Notes: a model not told the origin generated them from the letters alone. 64,000 bases of DNA from Isoetes taiwanensis (GCA_021234155.1 JAJEKV010000020.1:5500563-5564562); one strand, 5' to 3'. Positions 21,286-33,494 are shown, counted from the stretch's first letter. A program made the numbers and translations.

Positions 21286-22187
21286 TACTGTTGAATAAAG
21301 GAAGGATTGGCTGTGCAAAATCTGTCTGTAGTTTGATTGTTGTGATGCTGCAGAACTGAATCGATACACAGAAAGAAGAACCGATTCTGTTTTGATCTGT
21401 GAGAAGATAACTTAGCATGCTTGGAGTACGTCAATCTGACTTGAGGTAATCTTGCTGATTTGCTGTATTGTTTTTCTCACAAGATCGTGCTCTATTATTT
21501 GAATCTGGATCTGTGTGTTGTGAGCCAATTCTTGTTCAGTCAGATTGGATTACAGTTTAATCTAGAGTGTGGGGGCTAGCTTTAAAGGCTGTTGCATGGT
21601 GTCGGACTGCAGTGCAGGGTCTTGCCGATGCCTGTAAGGGTTTGTTGCAGCGAATCTCCTTGTTGGTGGTGCAAGATTTGTTTATTCAGCTTGAAGGTGT
21701 CGGTCTGTCAGTTGCAGTAGGTCTGTGTTCATAACTGTGCTAAGCTTGGGCATCGGATTTGGACTCCGGAATTGTAGTTATAACGGTTGATAGCAATTGC
21801 CAGGGTGGTTGATTGCTTTCGTTTGTGTTGCAAAACAAAGGAGAAGTTCGGTCTGTCAAAGCATACTGCAATTACAGAGGTTTGGATAAATCTTTGTCTT
21901 TTGTTAAGTTTTGGAGTTCTTAGTGCATTGTATTATATCTGGTTGGGGTTAGCTTTATCATTGGAATATTGGAAAGGTTTGGTCTAGGTTTATGTTGCTC
22001 TGACTTTTCTAGTCAGAATCTGCTAACTGCGGTGAATCACCTACAGTGAGTGCTCTAGTTTTTCTAGCTGAAATTCATTGCTTGCAGTGAATAGCTTGAT
22101 TATTGCTTCAAATTTTTCAACAGTGGTTTGCTTGTTGAAGATTTAATATTGTAGCTAGAGAGATAATTCGCGCTCAAGGCGATCAGT
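21286..22187 (+). mobile_element. Copia untranslated leader
   Basis: Continues from the hAT insertion to the gag start with no long frame conserved between arms. It is G/T-rich, with repeated TGCAGTGAAT/GCGGTGAATC phrases. Without the hAT element the leader from the primer site to gag would be about 1.2 kb. Confidence 0.6.
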
Positions 22188-25100
22188 ATGGCTTCTAGTT
22201 ATGGAGTATGCTATTATTGTCATGAAAGTGGACATAAGAAGATTAATTGTCCAAAATTGAAAAAAATATCTTGTTATAATTGCGGAGGATTGGGACATAC
22301 CTCCGTTAGATGTTCTACTCCTAAAAGATTTGAACAATGTGGATGTTCTAGTCCTAAAAGATTTGATATATGTGGACGTCAATTGTCAAGGGAAAGTGGA
22401 AGAAGAGAAGTGAACATAGATATAGCTCAAGAGATGGATGCAGAACAGAACTTTGAGAAACCAAAAGACAATCAAGCGGTAAAATCGTCTATTTTATCAA
22501 CTTATGAAATTAATAAATGCTTTTCTGATCATGAGGCTGATGAATTTATAATTGACAGCGGTGCTGAACGATCAGTAGTTAACTCTACTAAGCTTTTGAC
22601 TAATATTTGTCCCAGTAAATATATGAGTCATGTGCAGTTGGGAAATGGAGACTTGTAGGAAGTAACAAGCAAAGGAATGTTGCAGTTAATTGATCTCCAT
22701 GGAAATAGTGTTGATGTTGGTAATGTTTTGTGTGTTCCGGGTTTGCATAAAAATTTGATTTCCGTCAGTCAATTAGTTGATTTGGGATATGAATTAAGGT
22801 TTGACAAAAAAGGTTGTAGGGTTTTGCTTGATGGTGAATTGAGGTTTCTTGCAAAGCGAGTCGGCAATCTGTTTCAGTTCTCAAATAATTGCTTGAAAAG
22901 TGTGAATATGTTGGAAGTTACTAAGTGCTCAACATGGCACAATAGACTTGCTCATACGCATATGAACAATATCAGATACATGATTAAAAATGGCTATATT
23001 CATGGGGAAGATGATACTCTTGGGAAATACATCTGTCCAGGTTGTATGTTAGGGAAACTAACCAGATTGCCTTTTAGCAGATCAAAGAAAAGAGCCATGG
23101 AGCCTCTTGATCTCGTACATACAGATCTTTGTGGTCCATTGAATGTGCAAGGAAGAACGGGTAAAAGGTATTATATATCTTTTATTGATGATTTTAGTAG
23201 AAGGGGAAAATGCTATCTATTGTCAACTAAAGACAAAGCCCTTGATGCATTAAAGACAAAGCCCTTGATGCGTGGACGTAAAAATTCTTATCTTATCTTA
23301 TTAAAGATGTACGTAAATGAAATGGAAAGGGAAACAGGACGTAAAGTTAAATGCATTAGATCAGATAGAGGTGGTGAATATCTTTCAAGAAAGTTTAAAT
23401 ATTTTTGTCTTGAGCGTGGAATAAAAAGACAACTCACATGTAGATATACTCTGCAACAAAACGGTGTTGCAGAAAGAAAAAATAGAACAATTCTAGATGC
23501 TGTAAGATCTATGATAAAGTTTGCAGGTTTGCCAAATTATCTTTGGGAAGAAGCAGTCAAAACAGCATTTTTTATATAGAACAGATTGCCATCAAGCAGC
23601 TTGGATGGAGGCATTCCAGAGGAGATATGGTCAGGTACTCAACTAAATCGCTCATATGATGGTTTTAAAGCTTATGTTTGCTTGACATATGCTCATGTTC
23701 CTGAAGAAATAAGACTTAAATTGGATAATAGAGCAGAAATAGGATTTCTAGTCGGTTATGATGAGGAATCAAAGGGTTATAGAATTTTCATACCCGAAAC
23801 AAAGAAAATAATAACTAGCAGAGACGTCTTATTTGATGAAAGAAAATTTTACAAAGATAGACATGAAATAGGAACTTCAGAAAAGAAAGGGGAAGTAGAA
23901 AGAGCCATTGCTCATGATAGTAAAATTGACTTCGCTACTGACTTTGACTCTGACGAAGAGAGTGAAGATGACACGCATGTCTGAGTGTGATGAGGAAAGT
24001 TTAAAACATCAATAGAGCGGGATCGGCACCACCTATACCGTATGAAGCAAGGCAACGAAAAAGGAAGACCGAGGTGGAAAAGCTTAAAGATACAGGTATA
24101 GACTATAATCCTGAAATGTATGGTAGGTATGGCACAGGGAAAACCAGAAGAATTGGAAAACCTCCAGTTAGATTTCCCTCGTTAATGGCTGTGTTTGAAC
24201 CTGATGTTCCCAATCTTTTGATGAAGCAATCAATTCAGAAAAGGCATCTGAATGGGTGAGGGAAATGCAAGAAGAGATGGACTCTTTCAAGGAAACCGTG
24301 CGCACGAAGTTAGTAGAATATCCTAGAAGTAAGAATCTGGTTGGAAATAAATGGATTTATAGAATAAAAACAAATGCTGATGGATCAAAAAGATATAAAG
24401 CTAGGTTGGTTGCTCAAGGTTTTTCTCAAAAAAAGGGAATTGATTATGAAGAAACATACTCCCCTATTGTCAAGTTAACAAGTGTAAGACTTCAGATTAT
24501 TAAGTAGCAAATGCTCTCAAACTTGATGTACATCATATGGATGTGAAAACTGCATTTCTGAATGCCAGCTTACAAGAAGAGATATATATGAAACAAGCTC
24601 CAGGCTTTGAAACAGGTACTGGCATGGTTTGGAAATTAAAACGAGCAGTGTACGGTCTAAGACAAGCACCTAGAGAATGGTATAAATGCATGGCTAAGTA
24701 TCTGAGAGAACAAGAATTTGAAAAACTTAAAAATGATGGAAATCTTTACATGCTCAAAGAGGGAGATAAATTTTGTATTATTGATCTGTATGTAGATGAT
24801 TGTGTGATGGTTTCAAATTGCATGAAACATCTAGATAGATGCAAAGATATTTTGAAGAAAAGATTTAAAATGACAGATCTTGGAGAACTGAAACAGTTTC
24901 TGGGTATTGAGATGAATAGATAAGGAGAATAAAATACTCAGACTTAGTCAGTCCAGAAACATTGAAAATATGATAAAAATATTTGGATTAGAAAGTGCAA
25001 ACACAGTGAGTACTCCACTTGTAGCAGGTTATAAAATTTCAGCAGCTTTATGTCCATCATCTGAACATGAAAAAAAGGAAATGGAAAACATTCCATACAG

Positions 25101-25691
25101 GGAACTCATAGGATGTCTGCTATATGTTGCTAACAGTACACGTCCAGATATTGCTTTTGCAGTAAATCTATTAAGCAGATATAACAACAATCCAGGCAGA
25201 GGACATTGGATTGCAGCCAAAAGGATCTTAAGATATTTAAAGAGCACTAAAGATCATGGAATCACTTTTAATTCTGATAATTTGGTCTTATTTGCGTATT
25301 CAGATGCAGATTGGGCAGGAGATCTAGATGCCAGAAGATCAACATCTGGCTATGCCTTGGGGTGCTTGCAGGAGGTCTGATATCATGGAGAAGTAAAAAC
25401 AATCATCCGTTATGCGATGTCTTCGCAGAAGTTTAAATACGGCAGCTTCTTCGCCAGCCTAAAGAAATTGCATGGGTAAGAAGACTATTGAGTGAAGTAG
25501 GTATACCTCAGCCAAATCCGACTGTGCTGTTAACAGATAGTCTAAGTTGTATTGCTATAGCAAAAAATCCTGTGCATCATGAAAGAACCAAACATACTAG
25601 AACGCGTGTGCCAAATGATGCGGGCATTAGTCATGAACATGTGGAATGGATAGACATAAGGGAGTCTCTAGGTGTAATTAAAAATTGCTAA
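22188..25691 (+). pseudogene. Ty1/copia gag-pol, left arm, decayed
   Basis: Domains appear in copia order. Two CCHC knuckles (CYYCHESGHKKINC, CYNCGGLGHTSVRC) are followed by aspartic protease FIIDSGAERSVV and the GAG-pre-integrase TWHNRLAHTHMNN. Integrase shows all three acids (HTDLCGP, RSDRGGEYLS, NGVAERKNRT). RT shows KARLVAQGF, MDVKTAFLNA and YVDD, and RNase H shows AYSDADWAGDLDARRSTSGY. The frame is broken by stops at about 22656 and 23577, by several frameshifts, by damage near 24495 and by a 51-bp in-frame insertion in integrase (about 23255-23306). The 3' end is lost after the HERTKHTR motif, and no 3' LTR follows. Confidence 0.9.
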
Positions 25692-27160
25692 ATGTAATGG
25701 TGTCTATAGATGTAACAGAGTGTCAGGCCTTAGGTGGGGATGGGTAGGAATAATGGATTTTATGGGATGAAATAGAATGCTTAGATGTAATAGAGTTCGT
25801 ATTGTTTTAGGGTTTTGTGGCAAATCCAGATTTGATAGATGCATTCTGGCAATAACAAATGTTGATTTGTGTGATAGTTAATGTGATTTACCCCCCCTTT
25901 TTTTATCAAAGGGAATTCAATTGAATTTGTTGTTGCGGGCATTAGTAGTTGTGTTAACTGAACCATGTAGAGATTGTTGTTGTTCGTGAATACCTGGTAG
26001 GCTAAGGTTATCAGGTCCTTCTAGATGGCCAACAACCGCAAGGATTAGGCTTTATGGTACATGCGATCGTTGTTATTGTGTGATCAAATCATTACATGAG
26101 TTTTTGTATTTCCTATATAAGTTTTAGAAGAAATAGCTTGATTTTCAATTTACAAAACACATCCACTCTAGTAAAAGTAGAAACCCTAGACTTGTAAGAA
26201 AAGTTCACTAAATAGTCATGACTCATGTTTAAGCACATGCAAATTTTGGTAAGAAAAATACGACTAATACATATTTGTGGTATGGTTGCTATATACAATT
26301 GTCTGTTCCTCTTGACTTTTTAGAAATCATGATATGTCAAACCCTAAACCCTCAACTCCCAACCCCAATCCTATAGCCGAAACCTTAAATGGCTGCATGG
26401 AATGTCGGGCATTACCATTGGTATATTATTTGAACCCAAATGTAGCTATGGAAGATCAGGCATGAGGGATGTGATATAAGGCATTGGAATTGCAGGGAAG
26501 ATGCTTAGCTCAGCAAGAGTATATAAAATTATCTTTTTTTGGCTGGCTTTCTCCAAACTATTGGAGTTGCTTCCGATGCCTTTCAAAAGAGAAATAAGGA
26601 TTACTACAAAGTAGTTTGAGACCAAAGTAAGGCTTTGCTTAGAAGCTATTTTGGAAATATCGTTTTGCACCATTTGATGGTTTGCAAGCATTCTCGTTAA
26701 CTCAAATAAATGATAAGCCAATGGTTGTTTTAGGGTACAATCAATCTTTGGCACTTCCGTGATCTGCAAAATCTTTAGTGGAACCATCAACATAATATCT
26801 TTTTCAATCCATTCTTCCAGAATAGCTCCTTAGATTGAAGAACTTTTGTTTCCTGTTAGTGATTGTAGTACCTTTGTCATGTCTTATTGTTTTTCCCATC
26901 CTCTCCTAAGTATATAAAATGACGTGAATATTTTAAAAAGCTAATAACATACTTTTAGCAAAATGAATAATGGAAAGAGAGAAAGAACCACCTGAGAGCT
27001 TCGTGGGTTGAAATGTCATAGGACTTCCAGTTAAATAAGTAGCTGCCGATCCAGGCATTAGAGAAATGGATGAGGTTTGTCTCAGAAATTCAGAATTATA
27101 GTACTCAAAATCTTTATTCCTTGGTAGCTTATGTCTTCTTAGAGAAGAAAAATAATTCTG
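25692..27160. other. No identified gene; telo-box and minus-strand open frame
   Basis: Contains AAACCCTAAACCCT (26341-26354), two units of the plant telomere-type repeat and a known promoter telo-box motif. The minus-strand frame at 26446-26793 (115 codons, NHQMVQNDISKIASKQSL inside) is open, and partly conserved in the right arm, without any recognised domain. Confidence 0.4.
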
Positions 27161-27169
27161 ATGTCACAG

Positions 27170-27690
27170 AAAATGCATAGAGATCTTCCTGCAACAACAG
27201 TGTATGATTATGAAACAGGCCCAGCAACAGCAACATGTCCAGGTCCCACAATTCTAGCCATGAGAAAAGTTCCAATCAGAGTATAATGGGAGAATCATTT
27301 TATAGATTCTTCACATATTTTCCTTGTAAACTCCACCACTAACATAGCCAATCCAAGTTCTAGAGTGCCAATAGTAACCGATTCACATGGAGGAGAGGTG
27401 ACTCCTTTTCTTGATGAACACTCACATGCATGGTTTATAGCAATAGGAGAGACTGGATCTGCATATACAACCAATAAATACGTATATCCGAATGTGCAAT
27501 TTCTGACATTATTATGGTACCATAATCATGCCATGGGAAGATCCATATTGAATGTATATGCAGGTCTAGCTGGTTTGTATGTCCTAACTTCCAAGGAGGA
27601 AAGAAGGGCAATCTTTTCGACGAAAAATTTGCTTACATATAAAAATAGCTGCCTTTCTTGTTGTAGCTCAACCTGCAAATACAACTGAAA
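27170..27690 (+). pseudogene. Multicopper oxidase relic (LPR/SpoA/CotA type), left arm
   Basis: Readable text: [36 protein letters not shown], a stop, WENHF, then SHGGEVTPFLDEHSHAWF, YPNVQFLTLLWYHNHAMGRS and LNVYAGLAGLYVL. The HGG and WYHNHA copper-ligand motifs and the RLNVYAGL-type segment place it with bacterial-type multicopper oxidases that plants carry as LPR ferroxidases (cell wall, iron-dependent phosphate sensing in Arabidopsis). Only domain 1 is present. The first copper motif has lost a His (DSHGG for HLHGG type), and a stop lies after PIRV. It is present in both arms. Confidence 0.8.
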
Positions 27691-28945
27691 ACATAGTTAT
27701 ATCAGACATAGGACTGAGCCAAAAACATAAGGCAAGTAAAACATGCATTATTATACAGATTTGGTAGTGAACTAACATGATAGAAGATTTTATCCTCAGA
27801 TTAATCTTTGAGCTGTGCAGATCTAATAGTACAATTGATCCTAACACAGCTCTTCTAATTCAAGAGAGAGACATGTGTCAACATTGCTTCAGAATTCACT
27901 AAAAATAATTTAAAATAATTGTGATTGACGTGAACATTGGCAAGGGATAAGCTTCATCCAAACCTCTTGAGAATATGGCTACCTCTTGATCTTTCGCATC
28001 TAATTGGGCTAAAACGCGTCAACAATGTGTAGCCTTTGTAACGTCATTGCTCCTACTTGAGATAATCCATAGAAGAGGGCATTCACCGTTGTCTTTGTAC
28101 ATATATCGAAGATCGGCTTGTTGGAACTGTTTCCACTTTAGAAGGATGTTTGCCTGAGAGAAAATGTAAAAATTTCGATAATGGAAGAATATTTGCATAT
28201 GGATGCCCAAAGACCAAGAGATATCCTGATGCAAAATTCATCATAAGCATGCAGAAGAAGAAATATATCACCTAATTTAAATTTAATGGCAAATATCCTC
28301 TTGCAATAAGTACAATATTCATAAGTTCTGTGGTGTATGAGAGGTATTTTCATAATAATACAGTTCAGAGGTAAATAACCTTCACTTCAAATTTTTGCTT
28401 TTGGAATAGGATGCAATCTTAAATACCTCAGAACTATCAGCCCGGAATATGTAACTTGTTATGACCACAAATTCTTGGCAATGGACAAAAAATGCCTATC
28501 CTTTACAGTCATACCATTCAGATGTCCTAGTTTCTTTTTATTGGGTTGCATAGAAGCTAACTTCTCGCAGGCAATTTTGAAGGGTTTCTAGTGAACAAAT
28601 AAAGGCAATTTTGAACCACCGTTTCGCGAAAAAAACAAATGTCAAAACGGTTTTTTGAAGTAGTAGACAATTGGGGAATGAAGTAATAGAAACTCTGGGG
28701 ACCATATTCTGCAAACAAACACCAAGTTCATCTTCATATCCAAGTAGCGAAATGACACGTACAGAATGAGATGAACAATATATAGGAAAGAAAAGAGAAG
28801 CTCCTTTTGTTATGAGGGGTAACATCATTTTCAGTTTGAATCTTACGGGTAAGGACAATGTTTTGATGGGTTGTAGGTTTAAGTTTCTATATTATTCTTC
28901 TTTTTGCAGTGAATGGATAGACCTTGCCAAATTAACAGGCCTGCA
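27691..28945. other. Downstream of the oxidase relic; no gene recognised
   Basis: AT-rich, with short frames on both strands. I looked for later multicopper-oxidase motifs (HCH-type) and saw none. Confidence 0.4.
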
Positions 28946-28947
28946 AG

Positions 28948-29545
28948 CTCACCTTGGTCAACACATGCAAGTCTTGATGATGAATCTCACTTGGTGTATG
29001 TAGATGAAATGGAGTCCTTCCAAGAACACTCCAGAAGCTTGAATCCTAAAAGAAAAATATTGTCATTAGTTTTTGCAAGAAAGTTTGAGAGGCGTAATCT
29101 TTGTGTGTGCTCACCTTGGTCAATACATGCAAGTCTTGGTGATAAATCTCACCTGGTGTTTGCAGATGAAATGGCATCCTTCCTTCTTACACTCCAGAAG
29201 CAAGGGAAGAACTCTCCAGAAGTTTGAATCACGAAAGAAAAATATTATCATTAGTTTCATAAAAGAAAGATGAGACGCCCAATCTTTGTGTGTGCTCACC
29301 GTAGTCAACACATGCAAGTCTTAGTGATGAATCTCACCTGGTGTTTGCAGATGACATGGCATTCTTCCAAGAACACTCCAGACGCAAGAGAAGAACAATC
29401 AAAAAACTTAAATCCTGAAAGAAAACTATTCCCAATAGTCTTAGCAAGAAAGTTGAGATGCCTAATGCTTTGTTCTACCTGGTGTTTGCAGTTGAAATGG
29501 TGTACTCCAGAAGCAAGAAAAGAACACCCCAGAAGTTTGAATCCT
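28948..29545 (+). repeat. Diverged tandem repeat, units of about 160-185 bp
   Basis: Units start CTCACCTTGGTCAACACATG at 28948, 29110 and 29295, with a partial fourth from about 29460. Each has CAxGTCTTxGTGATxAATCT, CACCTGGTGTTTGCAGATG and ACTCCAGAAGC. Some units keep an open frame (HASLDDESHLV, VDEMESFQEHSR), suggesting a former coding repeat or exon duplication. Confidence 0.75.
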
Positions 29546-29864
29546 AAAACAAAACCAGAGCAAAAAGGATCCGACCCAGCTGAAGAGCCCAATGCTGTTT
29601 TCTACTCACGTTATGAGGATCCGACCCACGTGAGGCGCCCAATTTTGAGGCGCCAAAATGGGACGGAGAAGAATCATAAGACAAAATTCGTAGAGCAAGA
29701 GGTTTGTCATCCATCGAAAATTTTCTCTTTGAATCTAAAATTTCCCATTGAATAATGTATGGCGATTTCAAATTCGTGGCATTCAATGCCGACAACATGG
29801 ATGGACCGCAAGATGAAAGGGAAGGCTGCAACTTGGATCTCGCAGGGGGCCGCAAGATGAAGGG

Positions 29865-29882
29865 AACGCCGCATGCGGCGTT
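29865..29882. repeat. 18-bp perfect palindrome, G+C rich
   Basis: AACGCCGCATGCGGCGTT is its own reverse complement. Located 45 bp inside the inner end of the left arm and repeated in the right arm at 40991-41008. Confidence 0.9.
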
Positions 29883-30130
29883 ACATGCGGCATTCCAGGC
29901 ACATTCCCCAACTCCATCTCAAAATAAGAAAGAAGATAACTAGTTTAACTAGGCACGATGAGGTACTTGTACACATGCTGTAAACTGGCTAGGAGCTTCT
30001 TTCAAAAGCCCTACCGGGCCTACATCCTTTCCTCAAATTCTAGACTATCCACGTTACACTTCCACCTCAGCAAAAAGTGATGTGGCATTAGTTTCCACCA
30101 TTAGATCTTTTTTCTAGATCTAGGGCCATG

Positions 30131-30211
30131 AAAATTAGATAACTGCAAAAAAAGGCATGAAGATGGCACCAAAATTAGATAACTGCAAAAAAAAGGCATG
30201 AAGATGGCACC
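30131..30211 (+). repeat. 40-bp tandem duplication
   Basis: Two near-perfect units starting AAAATTAGATAACTGC and ending GATGGCACC. They differ by one A in a run. Confidence 0.9.
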
Positions 30212-30281
30212 AGGCGCAGTGTTCGGACGTAGCATAAAATACCTTTGTGCAGCCTAAATCAACTACCAAGCCTTAACCAAT

Positions 30282-30970
30282 TTGACCTTGCTAAAGCCTT
30301 CTGGTGTGCCTTTTACTAGTTTTTTTTTTTTTAATTCAGATCACTATCATCGTTGGTCTCTTAGTATCACGAGATATGACTCTATCAATCTCAATGCTGA
30401 GTTTCAGCTTGAGAGACTCCAGGCTCTTCAATCAAATCTTCAGCATCACCTCTTCCGTGCTCGAGAACGCTATCGATATTATGCGGATTTATATCATCAA
30501 GAGGCCCCTACATTTTGCATTGATGACTTTATCTGGCTTTTGCATAGGGACCTCCCTTACCTCATGTCCCTGCAACAAGCTTGACTTCTGCCGCCTTTAT
30601 CCTTATCGGATCACGAATAATATATGTATTTTGGCTCGAGCTTCCTCCATCTATTCGGCTACATCTGGTATTTCATGTTTTGCTATTGAAGCCATGTACA
30701 TCTAATCCCTTCCTAGGTCAATTTCCTCTGCTGCCCCCACCAATGAAAATTGATGGCATGAGGAGTTCAAGGTTCGAGCAATTTTGGACTATAAGTTTCT
30801 TCGTCTTACTTCGTCAATTGAGAAGGATATCCAACTGATCGAACCTGGGAACCTGTTGGAGAATCTAACTAATGCTCTTGATAAAGTTGCAGAATGCCGT
30901 CGACATTATCCGGATAAGCCAAGTTTGAGTACTCTAGCTCAAGCTCCACTCATTGCCCTCGTCTTCATCA
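30282..30970 (+). pseudogene. Second Ty3/gypsy integrase C-terminus with chromodomain
   Basis: Readable: HYHRWSLSITRYDSINLNAE, LERLQALQSNLQHHLFRARE, RYRYYADLYHQEAPTF, then in other frames the GPY/F-like region and a worn chromodomain ending in HYPDKPSLST. It is the same family as 11402-12103 but more diverged, with several frameshifts. It is likewise only the last part of pol. Confidence 0.8.
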
Positions 30971-30975
30971 GATGG

Positions 30976-31310
30976 TGTAACAACTATACATGTATTATAC
31001 CTGTATGTACAAATATGATCATACGGATGCAAAAAAGTAGTGGCACGAGACAAGGTTCAAATTTGCAACTCGCTACTTGCAAGCCATATGCCTTTACGAA
31101 TTGCACTACCTATTTCTCCGTGGTGATATTCCCTTGCGTCTTCCTCATAAGCGCAGCAGCTTTTAGGAGGTCCTAAAACATTCTAGAACCTAGGTGCATG
31201 TGTGATACTTGGCAAGATCTTATCCATTGGAGTGATGCGATCTAGACCATTAGTTTAGATATATATAGTTGAGCCTCATTCTTGTCAAACTATTCAATTT
31301 CAAACTATTC
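30976..31310 (+). mobile_element. Partial gypsy LTR following the second integrase fragment
   Basis: Starts TGTAACAAC after GGTG, like the LTR at 61482. It shares TTCTAGAACCTAxxTGCATG, CTTGGCAAGATCTTATCCAT (one changed from the other copy) and a TATATATAG promoter box. The match fades near 31310, so the 3' part is lost. Confidence 0.7.
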
Positions 31311-31486
31311 ATGTTTCAGACACATGGGAAATGAAGTGCTTCATTATGAACACAGCCACTAATAGAAGGCCACAAAGACATTGAAGTATTTGCGCAAATG
31401 CATTTTAAAACCCTATACCATGAACTTTGCTATTTGCTAACAAAATGCATTAACACTGAGATATTGTTGCTATATTTTTTTGCAAA

Positions 31487-31520
31487 ACACTGTATAAAAG
31501 CGAAGAGGAGGCCAAGGAAT
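31487..31520 (+). promoter_or_regulatory. Sequence resembling the four-TM gene promoter
   Basis: CTGTATAAAAGCGAAGAGG followed by AGGCCAAGGAA closely matches the TATA and leader region at 14931-14965. No four-TM reading frame follows, so it is a relic or shared element. Confidence 0.4.
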
Positions 31521-31554
31521 GGTGGTAATCTTAAAAGAAAAATGTTATTTATTT

Positions 31555-31680
31555 TTATTTTTATTTTTTGAAGTACGACAAATATATTCATTATTAAATC
31601 ATGAAAATAAGTATATGAGACCGAGATACAGGTTTAAAACCCAAAGGAAAAATAGTTCCTCTGTGCAGAGCTACCTGGTA
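31555..31680 (+). repeat. Dispersed repeat, spacer copy
   Basis: Resembles the reverse complement of 14045-14165, with shared TTAAATCATGAAAATAA and GTTTAAAACCCA-like segments. Confidence 0.5.
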
Positions 31681-31918
31681 ATGGGGTTATATGTTTTTTC
31701 TTGCAACATCCTTTTTGATCTATGCCAAGCATGCTGTGAGAAGAGGGAATGAGTGCCATACTGAAGTTGTGGTTAAGTTGGCACCTAAAATTCAACCCCA
31801 GATCCATAGGGATTGACTTAAGTGAATCGAGGTGATTGATATAAGATAATGCATATCTATCTTCTTAAGCACATCTACTCGCATGCACGTCTGCCCGCAG
31901 CTTATGCGCTTCTAGATT

Positions 31919-32490
31919 GTGGATTTCAAGTGCTTGACTAAAAAAAGTCTTCTGGACTCATTCCAAGTTCTCCCAAGTAGCAGATATCATTGGTCCCCAT
32001 ACTTCTACTCGGTATATAGAAGGGCTGAGGGTCAAAGCATGGAGGTGGGGGACACTTTTTGTGTCTGCGACACATGGTGGTTAGGGGGTGCTTTCTGGGG
32101 CTATTTACAGGTACAGGTTATTGAAGATGAAAGCCATACTCTTCTGAGTTGCCCTGCTTTTGAGATAGTCCAGAATCATTTTTTGACCTTAGCATTCCAT
32201 TCCACGCTTCCACAACTTCTCAGAGCACCATCTGTGCATGACTTGGCATTATACATACTTGAGGTTCTAGATAAACGTCTGCAATTACTGAGCCCTCAGT
32301 AGTCATTATCTCTGCTTGTCTAGTATCATCATTACTGCAAAGGTTTTTCCCTTGAAAACCTTTCGAGGCAGGGGTTTTTTAATCCTAGTAGTAATGATTG
32401 TACTAGCCCATTGTATGGGTCCCATGACCTATTGGTCTCCGTGGACGTTAAAAAACTATTCTATTCTATTCTATTCTATTCTATTCTATT
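31919..32490 (+). mobile_element. LINE-type non-LTR retrotransposon 3' end
   Basis: The frame (to 32302) ends with IEDESHTLLSCPAFEIVQ, then SVHDLALYILEVLDKRLQ. A D/E-x-H-x-L-L-x-C-P motif is typical of the zinc-knuckle end of plant and other LINE reverse transcriptases. A short 3' UTR with GGGTCCCATGACC and TCTCCGTGGACGTTAAAAA leads into a tail of ATTCT units (32458-32490) in place of poly-A. The 5' part is missing. Confidence 0.65.
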
Positions 32491-33345
32491 CTTTGTATTT
32501 TTAAAAAATATTTTTCTTTTATTTTTTTGATATTTTTCCCTGAAACGCATTCATATTACGCCTTGGAATACGAAATTCAGCTTCATCGGAGTTATAGAAA
32601 AAAAGATAAAAATAAATAAAATTTTCAACATTGGGTGCTTAGGGGGTGCTTGGCTGGCGCAAAAATGCCCCCCAGCTCCATGCTTTGACCCCTGACTCTA
32701 CCAAAATCTAAAAAAGAGTGTATTTGATGGGATCAGTCATGAAGCTATGTTTTATGGCAATTTTTGTGCATTGTATAGAAAAGCCTTCCAACCTGTCGTT
32801 ACTCTATCCCAGTAATGAACTCCACTTCTAGGTATTTGTATATTTGCACCACTTTTATATTTTGGGCTTGGTAAGTGCAACAAGGATGCTCCACATCATC
32901 GAGGAAGACAGACACAAACAATTTGATCTTAGCACATCATCTGTTATCGTAAAAAGACTTTTGCTGAAATTACTATTAAATTATTATAGCATAATAAACA
33001 GAGTTGCAATAGAAACGAGAGAGTTTCATTGAAATGAGAGCAAAAGGAATAGTCCTCGAAGATTCCCCTTTTTTTTTAAAAAAAGAGCTAAAATGGGTTA
33101 AACTTTTTATTTTTGTCATAAAAATGCATTTTGACCCCCCCAAAATCACTCATTTTTTTGTGCAAAGAGAAAATCAACTATGTCAAAGTGACACTTTTCA
33201 TAACAGTTCGAATTTACCTGAAGTGTGTTTTTTGCGAAAACGACTAATATAAGTGTACGTCCTACGCAACATTTTGTTAGCTTAGATTGTATTCCAGAAA
33301 ACGTACTTTATGAGTCATTTTTTAATGATATAATATTTTAAAGTA
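32491..33345. other. AT-rich spacer, no gene
   Basis: Long T and A runs and a repeated phrase GGGTGCTTxGG. No conserved frame. Confidence 0.5.
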
Positions 33346-33351
33346 CCAAAA

Positions 33352-33494
33352 ATGTATTCCGGAATACACTTTTACTATTCGAGGATAACAGTAGTGTATT
33401 CCGGAATACACTTTTGCTTTTCTGGAAAGTCAAAGTGTATTCCAGAATACACTTTTGGTTTTGCTCAAAATCCCAAGTGTATTCCGGAATACAC
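33352..33494. repeat. Palindrome array 1
   Basis: Four copies of the 18-bp palindrome GTGTATTCCGGAATACAC start at 33352, 33394, 33435 and 33477 (spacing 42, 41, 42). Copies 2 and 4 are perfect, copy 1 differs at the first base and copy 3 at the centre. Linkers share TTTTGxTTTTCTxxAAA. Open frames through the array are by-products of the near-42 period. Confidence 0.9.

Larger units (their letters stand above)
8880..29927. repeat. Giant inverted repeat, left arm
   Basis: The whole stretch is found in reverse complement at 40947-64000. Matched pairs include 9967-10293/62585-62911, 12454-12735/60159-60440, 14969/57937, 16833-17210/53662-54039, 22188/48611 and 27365-27688/43194-43517. The inner boundary is sharp: identity ends after the text CTCAAAATAA at 29927. 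The outer end is set only by the window edge. Confidence 0.95.

Noticed and set aside
26341-26354. Interstitial telomere as a chromosome-fusion mark
   Set aside because: Only two AAACCCT units. This is within the range of ordinary promoter telo-boxes and chance.
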